NCBI RefSeq assembly: GCF_003050705.1
Contig: NZ_QAOG01000007.1
Span: 1-64,000 of the forward strand
Length of the DNA stretch: 64,000 bases
Source of the DNA: Sphingomonas aurantiaca
Lineage (GTDB): Bacteria > Pseudomonadota > Alphaproteobacteria > Sphingomonadales > Sphingomonadaceae
Reading direction: 5' to 3'
Within the stretch, counting starts at the first letter, position 1. Each line of letters starts with the position of its first letter. This document shows positions 15,036 through 24,664 of this stretch, one piece after another. The position numbers and the translations under genes are program-made. The notes beneath the pieces are model-generated. The model saw only the letters and a list, made by a program, of their open reading frames with translations, was not told the DNA's origin and did not search any database.

Positions 15036-17284
15036 TACGCACCCGCCCCGATAATTGTGATTGGGCTGAGGCGGCCCTCAAGCCATACCAGGCCTTCAGT
15101 GATGTAGGACGGCGTGGTCCAGTCCGTATCGGTCGCCAGCAGGCTCATCGCGAAGGCGGTTTTCTTGAACTTGTCCGAACGGATATGGAGGTAGACATCT
15201 TCGTGAACTGCCGGCCATGAGGCCGGAACATCTATCCCGATTGACAGGGTCCCAGCACGAAGTTGAGCTAGGTTTTCATAGGCGATCGCTTCTTCCAGCG
15301 TGCGCGGGACCGCCAGGTGTTTGGCGCCATCGACCTCAATCTCAACGCCAGTCTGGAATGAGATACAGCGATCTTTGTCGACACTAAGCTTGTTATCTTT
15401 GGTCAGCGCCAAGAGCTCGGCTACGGTCCGCGCATTGCAAAGCTTCTTGAGGCAGGCGTTCGATGTACGGGCGCCCGGCGTGTCGCCACGGCAAGCACTT
15501 GGGTAGCCCTTAGCAGTCACCGAATCCAGATCGGTGATGATCAGGTAGGGGATGTTCAGAAAGCTGAGGAGTTCCTCGAACCTGTGGGCATAGGCGCCGC
15601 CCACCTCAAGAACAGTGAGATACGTTCCGCGCAAGCGCTTGGCCACCTTGTCAATCATGGATGGCATAAGAAGCTTCTCGACAGCGCCCTCAACCAGGAT
15701 CGCCGCGTCAGCAAAGAAGAGGTCGCAATGCGTCAGCCGAAGATACTTTTGTAAGAACGCCAATGCCTCCTTGGTGCTAAGAAGCTGATTATCGTCGGTT
15801 TCGTCGATGGGTTCGGCCGCGTCCTTTGTCTCGTCTTCGGGGCGGAAGGCCCTCAGGCTGCGTACGATCGAGGCGTTACGCACGCCCTCCAGATTAGCCT
15901 CACCTTCTAGGTGACAGCGCTGGAAATAGCGGACCTTCTCGAAATCGACGGTGTCGATGATGTGCGACGAGTGCGTAGTCACCAGCACTTGCGGCATCAA
16001 CTCGGACTCGCCGGCCTCTTTGGCGCTGTCGTTGATAACACCCCAGATGTTATTGATGAACGTCTGTTGGACTTGGGCGTGCAGGTGAACTTCAGGCTCT
16101 TCAATGAATATTAACAGGCAGAGGGGCCGGTTCTCCGTTGTGGCGACCCACTGCGAATGGAAGTGGCGCGCTTGGATCGCCATGTAGATCAGGTTTTTGA
16201 AGCCTAGACCGTTGTAGGGCTCGGGCAGTCGGTGGTTGCGACCCGCGTCTACATAGATCAGCTCCGTGCTACCTTTCAGGGCAACCTCGGGACTCAGGGC
16301 CGAGATGATCTGCAGTTCGCGATCGTTGATCGACGGCACACCCAAGCCCCGGATCAAGGCCATGAGCGATTTGAACTCTGAGCCGTAATGTGCGGTCAGG
16401 GCGTCGTTGTTGGCATCGATGACTTTATGCGCTTCGGCCGCGGCGGCGATCTGCTGGAGATTCTTGCGATAATACGCGGCGAAGGCCGAGGAGAGGCGGT
16501 TGGCTCGGCTGCCTTCCTCGTCGTTGATGTTGCGTTGAGCATCGACGAACTCCGCGCGGACCAGGTTCTTGACCAGTCGCTTGCCTTCCTCCGGATCCAG
16601 CCGAACAGCCTTGATCGAAGCCGCACCGTCGCCGAGGGTGACTTCGCTAAGCGAGTAGTGACGCACAACGCAGTAGCGCGCGAGATTGCCCTCAAGGCTG
16701 AGATACTCGAACAGCGTCTTGGTGCGGGCACCCTCAGGCGGTTTCTCGTACGCCTGTAGGTAGTCGGCGCGCAGTTTCTTAGGCTCATCGACGCCAAACG
16801 TCAGTCGCAGGCCAACCTTGGTATCGTCCGAAAGGTTTTGCAGCAGGGTGTAGACTCGACCGAACGCAATGCTTTCTGGATCGATCGTGAACCACAGATC
16901 AAGGCTGATCTCCGGCAGGGTCGGGGATGCCTCGGGTATCGGCGTCGGTGCTTCCGCAGTGGCTTCCGGGTCGGTCGCCGCTTCGGGTGCATCTGACGTC
17001 GTTGGATCAGGATCGTGGACGCCCGCGTCCACCATGGGTTCGGCGTCGGCGGCTCCGGCAGGCTCGTCCACCGCAACGCCAAAGTCGTCGAAAGCCGAAA
17101 TCCTCGCGACCGAGAAGTCGTGAATCTTAAATTCGCGCGAACCTAGGAAGGCACGAAAGACCGCGGTGGCTGACGTTTTGCCGCTGTTGTTCGGGCCAAC
17201 GAAAACAGTCTCTCGCTCTTCTACGTCGATGACAACGTTTTCGAGTCTGCGAAAATTCCTGATTGCTGCTTTGCTGAGCTTCAT
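15035..17284 (-). CDS. OLD-family ATPase/TOPRIM nuclease, Gabija GajA-like
   Basis: A 749-aa protein. The N-terminal ABC-type ATPase has Walker A GPNNSGKTSA (residues 30-39) and, in the second half, LIFIEEPEVHLHAQVQQ with Walker B around residue 394. The C-terminal TOPRIM nuclease has DAAILVEGAVEKLLMPSMI (Glu near 531), LEVGGAYAHRFEELL and IITDLDSV (acidic pair near 585). Such proteins bind ATP and nick DNA. An unusual low-complexity Asp/Glu/Ala/Pro insert lies at about residues 73-122 (for example TSDAPEAATDPEATAEAPTP), inside the ATPase. The start at 17284 is supported by GGGGGAGAA just upstream; a longer reading to 17365 adds cysteines foreign to the family. It forms an operon with the helicase at 13185-15035 and is longer than standard GajA (about 580), partly through the insert. 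Confidence 0.82.
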   Translation of the reverse strand: MKLSKAAIRNFRRLENVVIDVEERETVFVGPNNSGKTSATAVFRAFLGSREFKIHDFSVARISAFDDFGVAVDEPAGAADAEPMVDAGVHDPDPTTSDAPEAATDPEATAEAPTPIPEASPTLPEISLDLWFTIDPESIAFGRVYTLLQNLSDDTKVGLRLTFGVDEPKKLRADYLQAYEKPPEGARTKTLFEYLSLEGNLARYCVVRHYSLSEVTLGDGAASIKAVRLDPEEGKRLVKNLVRAEFVDAQRNINDEEGSRANRLSSAFAAYYRKNLQQIAAAAEAHKVIDANNDALTAHYGSEFKSLMALIRGLGVPSINDRELQIISALSPEVALKGSTELIYVDAGRNHRLPEPYNGLGFKNLIYMAIQARHFHSQWVATTENRPLCLLIFIEEPEVHLHAQVQQTFINNIWGVINDSAKEAGESELMPQVLVTTHSSHIIDTVDFEKVRYFQRCHLEGEANLEGVRNASIVRSLRAFRPEDETKDAAEPIDETDDNQLLSTKEALAFLQKYLRLTHCDLFFADAAILVEGAVEKLLMPSMIDKVAKRLRGTYLTVLEVGGAYAHRFEELLSFLNIPYLIITDLDSVTAKGYPSACRGDTPGARTSNACLKKLCNARTVAELLALTKDNKLSVDKDRCISFQTGVEIEVDGAKHLAVPRTLEEAIAYENLAQLRAGTLSIGIDVPASWPAVHEDVYLHIRSDKFKKTAFAMSLLATDTDWTTPSYITEGLVWLEGRLSPITIIGAGA

Positions 17285-17882
17285 GATTTCTCCCCCGCGG
17301 CCGGAGCCAAGCTCAGACGAGCAACGACAGAGACATTCGTCAAGGTTGCACTTTGGCCAATTCACTTAAGAAAACTGGCTTTTTCAAGACACCCGGTGCG
17401 AAGCTGCCCTTCGGACCTCGATCGGCGAATGACGCATTTTAGTCGAGAGCCGCCAAAACGGTGTAGGTGTCACAACCGAGCGGTTGTGACATCAAAAAGC
17501 CTCGTCAACGCGAGATGAGCGAACAGCAGAAACTATGCCTGGGAAAAAGGGGCTGCCAACGTCTGCATCTTGGTCGCCCGGACAGAAGGGACGGGCGGCA
17601 GCTCCCGATCAAAACTCGCCATTCCGACGCAGTAGCGTGAACGTCTGCTGACGCCCGAACCAGTCACTCGTGTTGTCGATATCTGCCCAGCAGCCAAGCG
17701 CACCGAAGTTGGTCGTCTGACGAAACTCCCGCTGACACCGAGAGCTGTCATCAGTTCACCCGCCTGAGAACAACGACGTGAACCCCCATGCAAATCCTCT
17801 CTTAAAAGCCCGCGATCGAATTCGGTGTCCAGTCTCCGATCCGACTTGCCGACTGACTAGCCATTTGTCAGAAGTCATTCCA
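17285..17882. other. regulatory gap between Gabija-like operon and DUF4238 gene
   Basis: It holds the promoter side of two divergent units. A perfect hairpin is described at 17468-17491. An 86-codon minus-strand reading (17533-17793) has an amino-acid pattern rich in Ser, Arg and Thr without any domain and is not annotated. Nothing else is recognisable. Confidence 0.4.
17468..17491. promoter_or_regulatory. perfect 10-bp palindrome upstream of the GajA-like gene
   Basis: TGTCACAACC (17468-17477) and GGTTGTGACA (17482-17491) pair perfectly around GAGC. It lies about 180 bp upstream of the nuclease start. It could be an operator for the defence operon or a hairpin; there is no T-run on the minus strand side and ATCAAAAAG on the other. 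Confidence 0.5.
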
Positions 17883-18731
17883 ATGTCGGTTCCAAAGCGT
17901 CACCATTACGTGCCTCAAATGATCCTGAACGGGTTCGCCGACGCGGACGGCTGGCTCTATTGGTGCAATCATCGTGAGAAGCCGAGCACTGTGCGACGCG
18001 CGCGCCCCGCCGAGCTCTTCCTCCAGAATCACCTCTACAGCACTCGTGCCCAGTCCGGCATCAAGGACCCATCGATGGAGCGGGCGCTCTCGGTCCTAGA
18101 AAATGAGGCGGTCGGTGTGATCGCCGCACTCACCGGGCCGGCTCGTCGCGGCCAGATACCCGTGCTGTCACAGGAGCAGATGCGACTTTGGCACCTATTT
18201 TTCTTGATGCAATGGCGCCGCACGCCAGAGAATCAGCGCGCCTGCACGAGCGATGAAGAAGCGAGCCGTATGATCGATGAGCTTCTCGATGAGCTGCGCG
18301 CCGCCTTGCCGCATCGCCTCGCGGAGATCGAAACCTATGCGACGCCGGAGGCTAAGGCTCGCACGATCCGTAATGTCCGGGTACAGTCCTTGCTCGGGTT
18401 CAGGGCGAATGTCATGGGAGTGCTGGAACGCCGCGGCATCGCCGTGCTGCGGATTTGCCAGCCGAGGAAACAGTTCATCGTGGGCAGCCGACCGGTGGTG
18501 AAGCTCACCGCGCCGGGATCTACCGATCTCAACGACCCGCGTGTCGAGATGTGGCTGCCAGTTGCTGCGGATATCGCGGTAGGGGTCGGGGCTGGAGATG
18601 GCGGCATCACGCTGGTTCACACAACCGACGAGACACCAGTGCGGCAGCTAAATCTGTCAATTGCGAAGCAGAGCGGGACAATCGCCGCCGGATCAGTGGC
18701 GCTGGTCCGATCCATCTCAAACCCGCGTTAG
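17883..18731 (+). CDS. DUF4238 domain protein
   Basis: A 282-aa protein opening MSVPKRHHYVPQMILNGFAD, the hallmark of DUF4238 (HHYVPQ followed by a folded alpha/beta region); EMRLWHLFFLMQWRRTPENQ-like and IGSRPVV-type segments follow the family plan. The biochemical activity of DUF4238 is not established; it is often found near defence genes, which fits its place between the Gabija-like operon and the NLR-like unit. The start at 17883 is chosen because the family begins within a few residues of the HHYVPQ motif; a reading from 17778 would add 35 residues without family match. It is followed by a 264-bp gap, so it is probably not in an operon with the next gene. Confidence 0.75.
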   Translation: MSVPKRHHYVPQMILNGFADADGWLYWCNHREKPSTVRRARPAELFLQNHLYSTRAQSGIKDPSMERALSVLENEAVGVIAALTGPARRGQIPVLSQEQMRLWHLFFLMQWRRTPENQRACTSDEEASRMIDELLDELRAALPHRLAEIETYATPEAKARTIRNVRVQSLLGFRANVMGVLERRGIAVLRICQPRKQFIVGSRPVVKLTAPGSTDLNDPRVEMWLPVAADIAVGVGAGDGGITLVHTTDETPVRQLNLSIAKQSGTIAAGSVALVRSISNPR

Positions 18732-18995
18732 CGTAAGCCACGTCATTTGGGCCTCAATGTCAGCCATCGACTATTGAAAGATCCTCAAAAAAAGAAGCTT
18801 TAGATTAATTTACCTCGAAGGCCATGGTTGGAGAACCATTTCGTGCATTGGTGCCGTTGCGCGGCGACACTTTGTGGCCTCTAGGGAAGTGATCGGCGCT
18901 TCCTGTTAGGCCCCGGGGGCACTTGAGTACGATACCTGGCTTGTCCATTGTGCATGGATGGCTGTCACAGATCCTCCAGTCCCGTGCCTGATGCG

Positions 18996-20099
18996 ATGAC
19001 CAGCGATGCACCCGCAGCCGGTTCGGTCACGCCGCGTGTCGCGAGCCAGATGACCGCCGAAGACTTCGCCGAGGATGAAGGCGGCTTCGACTATGGCTGG
19101 CCCGACGCGAATGTCGCGCTCGCCGACCCGCTCTTCAGCAATTTACTGATGGGGGCGGAGGTGAACGCCATTGGATATGCCTTGGTTCGCGGCCCAGATG
19201 GCGGCACGACGCCAATGCTACTTCTGACGGGTGAGCATGAAGGACCTCTGCGCGACGTTTTCGACCTCTTCGCGCGTTGGCAGTTGCTGAGCGGTCCCGG
19301 CGCCATCCAAATCGAAATCGCCTTCGACGATCCGGGGTTCCGCGTTGCCGTGCTTCCGGACGCCCGGTCACTGCGATGGAGATGCTGTGGATTTGGTAAT
19401 GTGTCGCGCCCTAGCGCGTTCAACCTCGCCTGGGTCAAGGGGATCGACACCCGTAGCGATTTCCTGAATTCACTCGCCGACTATGGCCGTAGCCCATTTG
19501 CGCCGGTCTACCTGGGCGCAGCGATTGCGCAGATCGATAGCAATGGCCAGCCCTTTGCTTGTGACCTGGACGATGTACCGCATCTCTTGCTGCCGTCGGT
19601 CCAGATCTACCGTCGGCCCGAAGACATTCCTGCGGGATCGTTCCTGGCTGGTGGCGACGCTGGAGACGACACCATCTCGTCGGGCGTCGATCCGGCCATG
19701 GTCGCGGCGCAGCGCGCTTGGCGCCTCCCCTCCATCATGCCGAAGACGATCCATGTCCTTCGCCACACGGCATCCGGTCGCCAGCTTGTTGATCGCCTGT
19801 CGGCGGACGGTGTGGCGCGTTGGCAGGTCGAGCAAGCGATATCCAACGTCCGCCTGGCGGCGCTTGCCGAAGTCGGTGAAGCGCCGCCGCAGTCCCATTG
19901 GATGGAGACGCATTCGCTGCGCCTCGGGCATATCGAGCTTGCGGACCAAACCGTCGATCTGGGGGCAATGACCATCGACGACATTCTCGACCAGATCCGG
20001 CGCGACACGCGCTTTCTATTGAGGCGGATTGGTCGCTGCCCCGCGACGGAATCGCTTGCGGCGGGCCAGACCGCCATTCGGGAGGCAGGCTATGCCTGA
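18996..20099 (+). CDS. unknown protein, partner of the NLR-like ATPase
   Basis: A 367-aa protein I do not recognise. It has an acidic N-terminus (EDFAEDEGGFDYGWPD), a mixed beta-rich middle (IQIEIAFDDPGFRVAVLPDA, APVYLGAAIAQIDSNGQPFA), and a helical C-terminus ending IDDILDQIRRDTRFLLRRIG. It has no signal peptide or membrane segment, and no catalytic motif that I can point to. Its stop overlaps the next gene start by 8 bp, so the two proteins are co-translated. The start is uncertain: ATG at 18996 (MTSDAP) is preferred; an in-frame ATG at 18954 would add 14 residues. In STAND-type defence units the small partner is often an effector or sensor, but that is inference. Confidence 0.65.
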   Translation: MTSDAPAAGSVTPRVASQMTAEDFAEDEGGFDYGWPDANVALADPLFSNLLMGAEVNAIGYALVRGPDGGTTPMLLLTGEHEGPLRDVFDLFARWQLLSGPGAIQIEIAFDDPGFRVAVLPDARSLRWRCCGFGNVSRPSAFNLAWVKGIDTRSDFLNSLADYGRSPFAPVYLGAAIAQIDSNGQPFACDLDDVPHLLLPSVQIYRRPEDIPAGSFLAGGDAGDDTISSGVDPAMVAAQRAWRLPSIMPKTIHVLRHTASGRQLVDRLSADGVARWQVEQAISNVRLAALAEVGEAPPQSHWMETHSLRLGHIELADQTVDLGAMTIDDILDQIRRDTRFLLRRIGRCPATESLAAGQTAIREAGYA

Positions 20100-23000
20100 T
20101 CGCAGCGACGACGTCCTTGCGGGACAGATGGAACGACTCTCGATCTTCGTCTCCTCCACGATTGAGGAGTGCGCCAAGCAACGTCACGAGGCCAGGGCGG
20201 CGATTCAGTCCCTTGGTTTTGACCCATTCGTATTCGAGCGCGAAGGCGCGCGGACCTATCGCCCGCAAGCGCTCTATCTGGGACGTCTGCGGCGAAGCCA
20301 GCTTGCGATCGGCATCTATCGCGCGAGCTATGGCTGGGTCGATGAGGCAAAGGGGCAGACGCTTTCGGGCCTTGAGGATGAGTATGTTGAAATTCGGCGG
20401 CTGAAGCTCGGGTTTCTCGCCTATATCGAGAAGCACGCGAAACGCGATCCGCGGCTGACGGCGATCGTCGATGACATCCTCGGCCAGCAAACGGCCTACT
20501 TCTTCGATGCGGATGAGGATCTCACCTCCGTCATTCACGCCGATATTGTGACCCTACTTGCGCAAACCTTCACCCTTCGCCGGATTGCTGCCGATCAGCG
20601 CGCCATCGCCCCGCAGACCACGCTCGACGCGATCTTCAAAACCGCCCCTTACTACATCCGGCGTGCCGGACTGGACGCCGCACTGCGAGGGCTCGTCACC
20701 CATCACCGCGCGGTCAGTGTTTCTGGTGTTGCAGGCGCCGGAAAATCCGTGGCACTTGCTCAATATGCTGCGGATGTTGGCTTGCCCTATGTGAACGGCC
20801 GCGGGCTTGATCCACGTGCCCTCCTTGCGAAAGCCACAGACGCTCTCATCGGCAATACAGCCAATCCGTCGAATCCCGAGACGTTCGAAGAGGCACGAGA
20901 TTCGTTTGCCGAGGCATGGCGTGGCGCGAGCACATGGCCACTGGTGATCGATGACCCCAGTGACGGCGATCTGTTATGGTCCGAACTGACTGCAGTGATG
21001 CAGGAAACGGCTTCGGGCGTCGTTGTCATCGGATCGCGTGAACAGCCGGCGGGGTTTCGTGGCGGCTCCCTTCAAGTCGAGGGCTTTACCCAGGATGAGC
21101 TTGCCCTTCTCGAGACCGTGGTTGATGCGGACGCCCAGCGTCATATAGCGGAACTACCCGCTGCGACGACGACGCTGCCACTTGCGGTACGCTCTGCCAT
21201 CCGACCGCTCCGCGACGAGGCTGGAAACGCTGTTACGCTCAAGGAGCGGTATCTGGCGCTCAAGGGTCGGCGCCGAGAGATCATTGCTTGTCTGGCGCTC
21301 AGCGGTGCGCCATTGTCCCTGACTGACATCTCGTCCCTTGCCGACAGCGCGATGGACCTAACCGCGCTTAGCGACGAGATGGCATCTCTTGATGACCTCG
21401 TTGTGGAGGACGCATCCGGCTATTCCTTGTTGCACGACGCGTGGGCTGCCGAATTGGTGGCCGTCACGCAGGAGCGAGCGCAGTTTTTCGACGCGGTCGC
21501 GCGCAAGCTCGTCACGTTGTTCGATTCAACCGGCCGGGGATGGCTGGCATTTCAGATGGCACGCCTCGCGAATGACGACCTTGCTGTCATCCAGGCGGAG
21601 CGGTCGCTGCGTGAAATCCTGTACTCGGGCTCGATCACGCATTTTGTAACTGCGCAGCAGTTCCTCGCCGACCACTATCGGACGTCGGGAGACCGGACCT
21701 CGCTTGTGCAAACCCTCGTCTCGCTGGCGCAGATAGCGAGCAGTTCTCATGATACCGCACACTGCGCCCCTCTTCTGGCCGAAGCCCGGGCGGTTGCCGA
21801 GACTATTGGCGATGAGGCTCTCATCGACTTCGTTGCGGAGTTTGCCGCAACCTATGCCCTTCAGACCGCCATGTCGCTCGAAACCCTGGGTGAAGTGGAG
21901 CGCATTCGCAACCGTCACGAAGAGGCTGGCGACCTGCACGGCGTAGCCCGGTTGCTGGTCGAAGAGGGCGTCGCGTTTCAAGGGGTCAACCGACAAGATG
22001 AGGCCGAACCCCGCTTTCGCCGTGCGCTCGAAATCTTTGAGGCGCATGAAGACGCCTATGGCCAGGAGCTTGCGACCCGCAATCTAGCCGGTGCTCTTCT
22101 CGCCAGCACTGCAACCGCTGCGGAAGGTGAGCAGCTTCTAGCCACCCTTCGGCCCTCGCGAGGCGAGGCACGAGAACGTGCCTGGATGTGCAATATTCTT
22201 AATCGCCGTTATCGCGACGAAGGGCGCTGCAAGGAAGCGGAGGAGGTCGCCCGGGAAGCCATCACCATTGGCGAGACCCTCGGCGATCGTCGTCTTGTCG
22301 CCATCAATCAGATGGCGCTCGGCAACACCCTTCGAGATGACGGCCGATGTGTCGATGCCCTCATTGCCTACGAGGCGGCAGGCATTGAGGGGCGTGCGGT
22401 ATCACGACCAGAAATCGACGGGCGCGCGGCGCGCCTTGCTGCAGCTTGCCATAATTCGCTTGCCGAAAGCGCGACCGGTGTGGATGCTCAGGGACATGCC
22501 GAGCAAGCCGTCCAGCTGGCTCGCCGCGCCATCGTGATATTTGAAAACAGCCTTGGGTCGCACGACCATGCCGACGCTTATGACGAGCTCGGCACGGCGT
22601 TGATCAGCCTCGGACGCGAAGGTGAAGGCTGGGAGACACGAGCACGAGGCGTAGCGCTATTCCGGGCAGCCGGCGATTTCGACAACGCGCACAAGCTCGA
22701 ACGGCAATTGGCCCATGGTGCGTTCGATCTGCCTTTCGACCTTGCCATGCGGGTGATGCTCGTCGCTCAGGGGAAAAAGGTCGACCGCCAATCTCCGCCA
22801 TTGGCTTTGTGGGCGGAGGCTGCTGCTGCGATGCTCGAACAAGCAGTGCCCGACGTTGCCGCGGCAACCTCTTCGATGCTGGTCCGACATCTGATCGCTG
22901 CGATACCCAAGGCGTATCTCAGCGCAGCGCTCGATCGCTGCCTTCGCATCGTTGCCGACCGCAAGATTGTGGCAGGCCACCAGAACCGTGCCCTCTTCCT

Positions 23001-23607
23001 GCTCAACCTCTTGGCTTTCACAGCCCCCTATCAACTGACGCGCGCCGAGATGTTGACGATCGCGACGTTATGTCTTGAGGGCGACCAACAAATTCGGTTG
23101 CGCGAGATACCCACCTTTGGTGTTCAGTTGGTGCTCGAAATTGGATCGGGACAGATGTTCTTGTTCACGATTTCAGCCGCCGACGAAAGCGTCGAAGCCA
23201 CCTACGTTGCGCTCTGCCTTGGCGCGTTTCTTGCCGGCTGCGATGAGCGGGTAAGCCGTGATTTCATTGCGCCCTATGCGAAAAATCCGGCTGCCTTCGA
23301 CGTAATGACGACCAGCCTTGCTTCGGTAGGCCCAAGCCTATTGGCGACTGTCCAGCCTCATCTCCAAGACCGAGCCGTCACCTTCGTGGGCTTCGGCCAG
23401 AGGGAAGAGGGGCCACCCCGCATCACGGCTTTCTGTAGCGACGGTGCTCCGGCCGCCATGCCCCCGGGCGATGAGCGTGCTGGCGCCTTCGAAATCGTCT
23501 TTGTCGAATTTCTCTCAGCTCTTGTGAGCGCGGCTTACGACGTCAATCTCCAGACCCAAGAACAACTCCCAAAAACGAAGGAACTTCTGCGCCACATGTT
23601 GTGGTGA
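20092..23607 (+). CDS. NLR-like protein: DUF4062 + NB-ARC-like STAND ATPase + TPR
   Basis: A 1171-aa protein. Residues about 15-115 match DUF4062, a TIR-like fold: LSIFVSSTIEECAKQRHEAR ... SQLAIGIYRASYGWVD ... LSGLEDEYVEIRRL. Next comes a NB-ARC-like ATPase: Walker A GVAGAGKSVALAQYA (about 212-226), Walker B LVIDDPSDG (about 284-292), a VVIGSREQP segment (about 311-319) and TTTLPLAVRSA, the GLPLA-like site. From about residue 520 helical TPR-type repeats follow, including DEAEPRFRRALEIFEAHEDA and CKEAEEVAREAITIGETLGD. Such proteins oligomerise on sensing a trigger. The ATG at 20092 has GGAGG six bases upstream and overlaps the upstream stop. The architecture (N-terminal TIR-like, central ATPase, C-terminal sensor) parallels plant and animal NLRs; defence is inferred from this and the island. 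Confidence 0.82.
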   Translation: MPDRSDDVLAGQMERLSIFVSSTIEECAKQRHEARAAIQSLGFDPFVFEREGARTYRPQALYLGRLRRSQLAIGIYRASYGWVDEAKGQTLSGLEDEYVEIRRLKLGFLAYIEKHAKRDPRLTAIVDDILGQQTAYFFDADEDLTSVIHADIVTLLAQTFTLRRIAADQRAIAPQTTLDAIFKTAPYYIRRAGLDAALRGLVTHHRAVSVSGVAGAGKSVALAQYAADVGLPYVNGRGLDPRALLAKATDALIGNTANPSNPETFEEARDSFAEAWRGASTWPLVIDDPSDGDLLWSELTAVMQETASGVVVIGSREQPAGFRGGSLQVEGFTQDELALLETVVDADAQRHIAELPAATTTLPLAVRSAIRPLRDEAGNAVTLKERYLALKGRRREIIACLALSGAPLSLTDISSLADSAMDLTALSDEMASLDDLVVEDASGYSLLHDAWAAELVAVTQERAQFFDAVARKLVTLFDSTGRGWLAFQMARLANDDLAVIQAERSLREILYSGSITHFVTAQQFLADHYRTSGDRTSLVQTLVSLAQIASSSHDTAHCAPLLAEARAVAETIGDEALIDFVAEFAATYALQTAMSLETLGEVERIRNRHEEAGDLHGVARLLVEEGVAFQGVNRQDEAEPRFRRALEIFEAHEDAYGQELATRNLAGALLASTATAAEGEQLLATLRPSRGEARERAWMCNILNRRYRDEGRCKEAEEVAREAITIGETLGDRRLVAINQMALGNTLRDDGRCVDALIAYEAAGIEGRAVSRPEIDGRAARLAAACHNSLAESATGVDAQGHAEQAVQLARRAIVIFENSLGSHDHADAYDELGTALISLGREGEGWETRARGVALFRAAGDFDNAHKLERQLAHGAFDLPFDLAMRVMLVAQGKKVDRQSPPLALWAEAAAAMLEQAVPDVAAATSSMLVRHLIAAIPKAYLSAALDRCLRIVADRKIVAGHQNRALFLLNLLAFTAPYQLTRAEMLTIATLCLEGDQQIRLREIPTFGVQLVLEIGSGQMFLFTISAADESVEATYVALCLGAFLAGCDERVSRDFIAPYAKNPAAFDVMTTSLASVGPSLLATVQPHLQDRAVTFVGFGQREEGPPRITAFCSDGAPAAMPPGDERAGAFEIVFVEFLSALVSAAYDVNLQTQEQLPKTKELLRHMLW

Positions 23608-23663
23608 CGCTACAATGATGCGGCTGGCGCGAATGTTTTCATTCACCACTCCCACCGGACGAC

Positions 23664-24577
23664 CTATCGAACAATAACTTGCCTATCGAGCGTTTCAGGT
23701 GAAAGCCCGATGGTCTGTCGACCCTTAGCGTACGCCGAGGCGTCGCCATTGCCGAAATCTTGCGGCAAGGCGGCGAAAGGTCCCGCGTTATCCTGAATCA
23801 TCGGCTGATACTCGGCAAATTCACCCTGAAGGGGAAGGCTATAGGATGTGGCCAGGGCTGCAACCTGAAATCCGATCGATTTGCGGAGTATCCGAAGCGC
23901 TGCCTCGAAGGCACGCCATTCCGGATCAGCGCTATCGCACCGAAGGATCTCGAGATTGAAGGGCTCAACGGTATCGAAGAAGTGCCGAATCGTTTGACCC
24001 AATGCGAGGATGACTGTGTCGAGTGGCGAGCCTTTCAGGCAGCGCGATCGCAAAGCGGTGAAATTGCGCCGCAAACCGTCTAGCGAGCGCCGCACCCGAT
24101 CGGGAAATTCCGCGTCGAAGGCGGCCCACAGCGCCCGGCGGTCCTCCACGAGAACGATCACCTGCGCCGCGACGTCCGGATCGGTCCGCTGCGCGCGGAG
24201 CAGTTCGATGCTCTTGGCATAGCCTTGGGTCCGGACTTCGGCGATCATTGCGTCATGACCGCGTTTCCAACCTCGAAGCTCGTCGGCGCTGTAGCCGCCC
24301 TGGTCCTTGTCGATGATGTCGCCACATTCGCGGCAGAGCCAGATGCATTTTCCACGGAGCGGCGTTCGGCCTCGGTCTGACCGGGGTCGTAGCGCGGCCC
24401 TCCCGGCGAGGCGGCACATATATGCGCGCCGTGTCCGGTCTCCAGTCCGCGTGAACTGTCGTAAGACGGTCCCGCCGTGAGTTTCAGGCATCGCGGATTG
24501 CTGCAAAAATGGGCTGCGCGAACGGCCAACGTGCGCCGAACAGTCACTGAGAAATTATGTCGGGATTTCAGAGGCAT
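23664..24577 (-). pseudogene. HNH-endonuclease-like gene with a frameshift
   Basis: Two overlapping frames make one protein. The first (24245-24577) starts MPLKSRHNFSVTVRRTLAVR and reads HFCSNPRCLKLTAGPS ... GHGAHICAASPGGPRYDPGQ, the HNH-like and zinc-binding part. The second (23664-24506) continues with IWLCRECGDIIDKDQGGYSA, the second cysteine pair, then a long helical tail of about 180 residues. Both match one family plan that normally reads NxIWLC in one frame. The frames join if one base is added in the stretch around 24343. This is either a true one-base deletion or a sequencing error. The intact product would be a metal-dependent nuclease-like protein next to the NLR-like gene. Confidence 0.7.
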
Positions 24578-24664
24578 ATCCGCACGTTACACTATTAGTT
24601 CACGAAACATCAGAGTGAAATCTTCTCAGAAAAAGCCAGCAAAACAGCCCGGCGTTTCATCCTG

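Noticed and set aside
17533..17793. An 86-codon minus-strand reading in the gap before the DUF4238 gene.
   Set aside because: Ser/Arg/Thr-rich without fold; likely chance or a decayed repeat.
19735..20538. A 267-codon minus-strand reading over the junction of the NLR-like unit.
   Set aside because: It is antisense to two coupled genes with good motifs and has no domain of its own.
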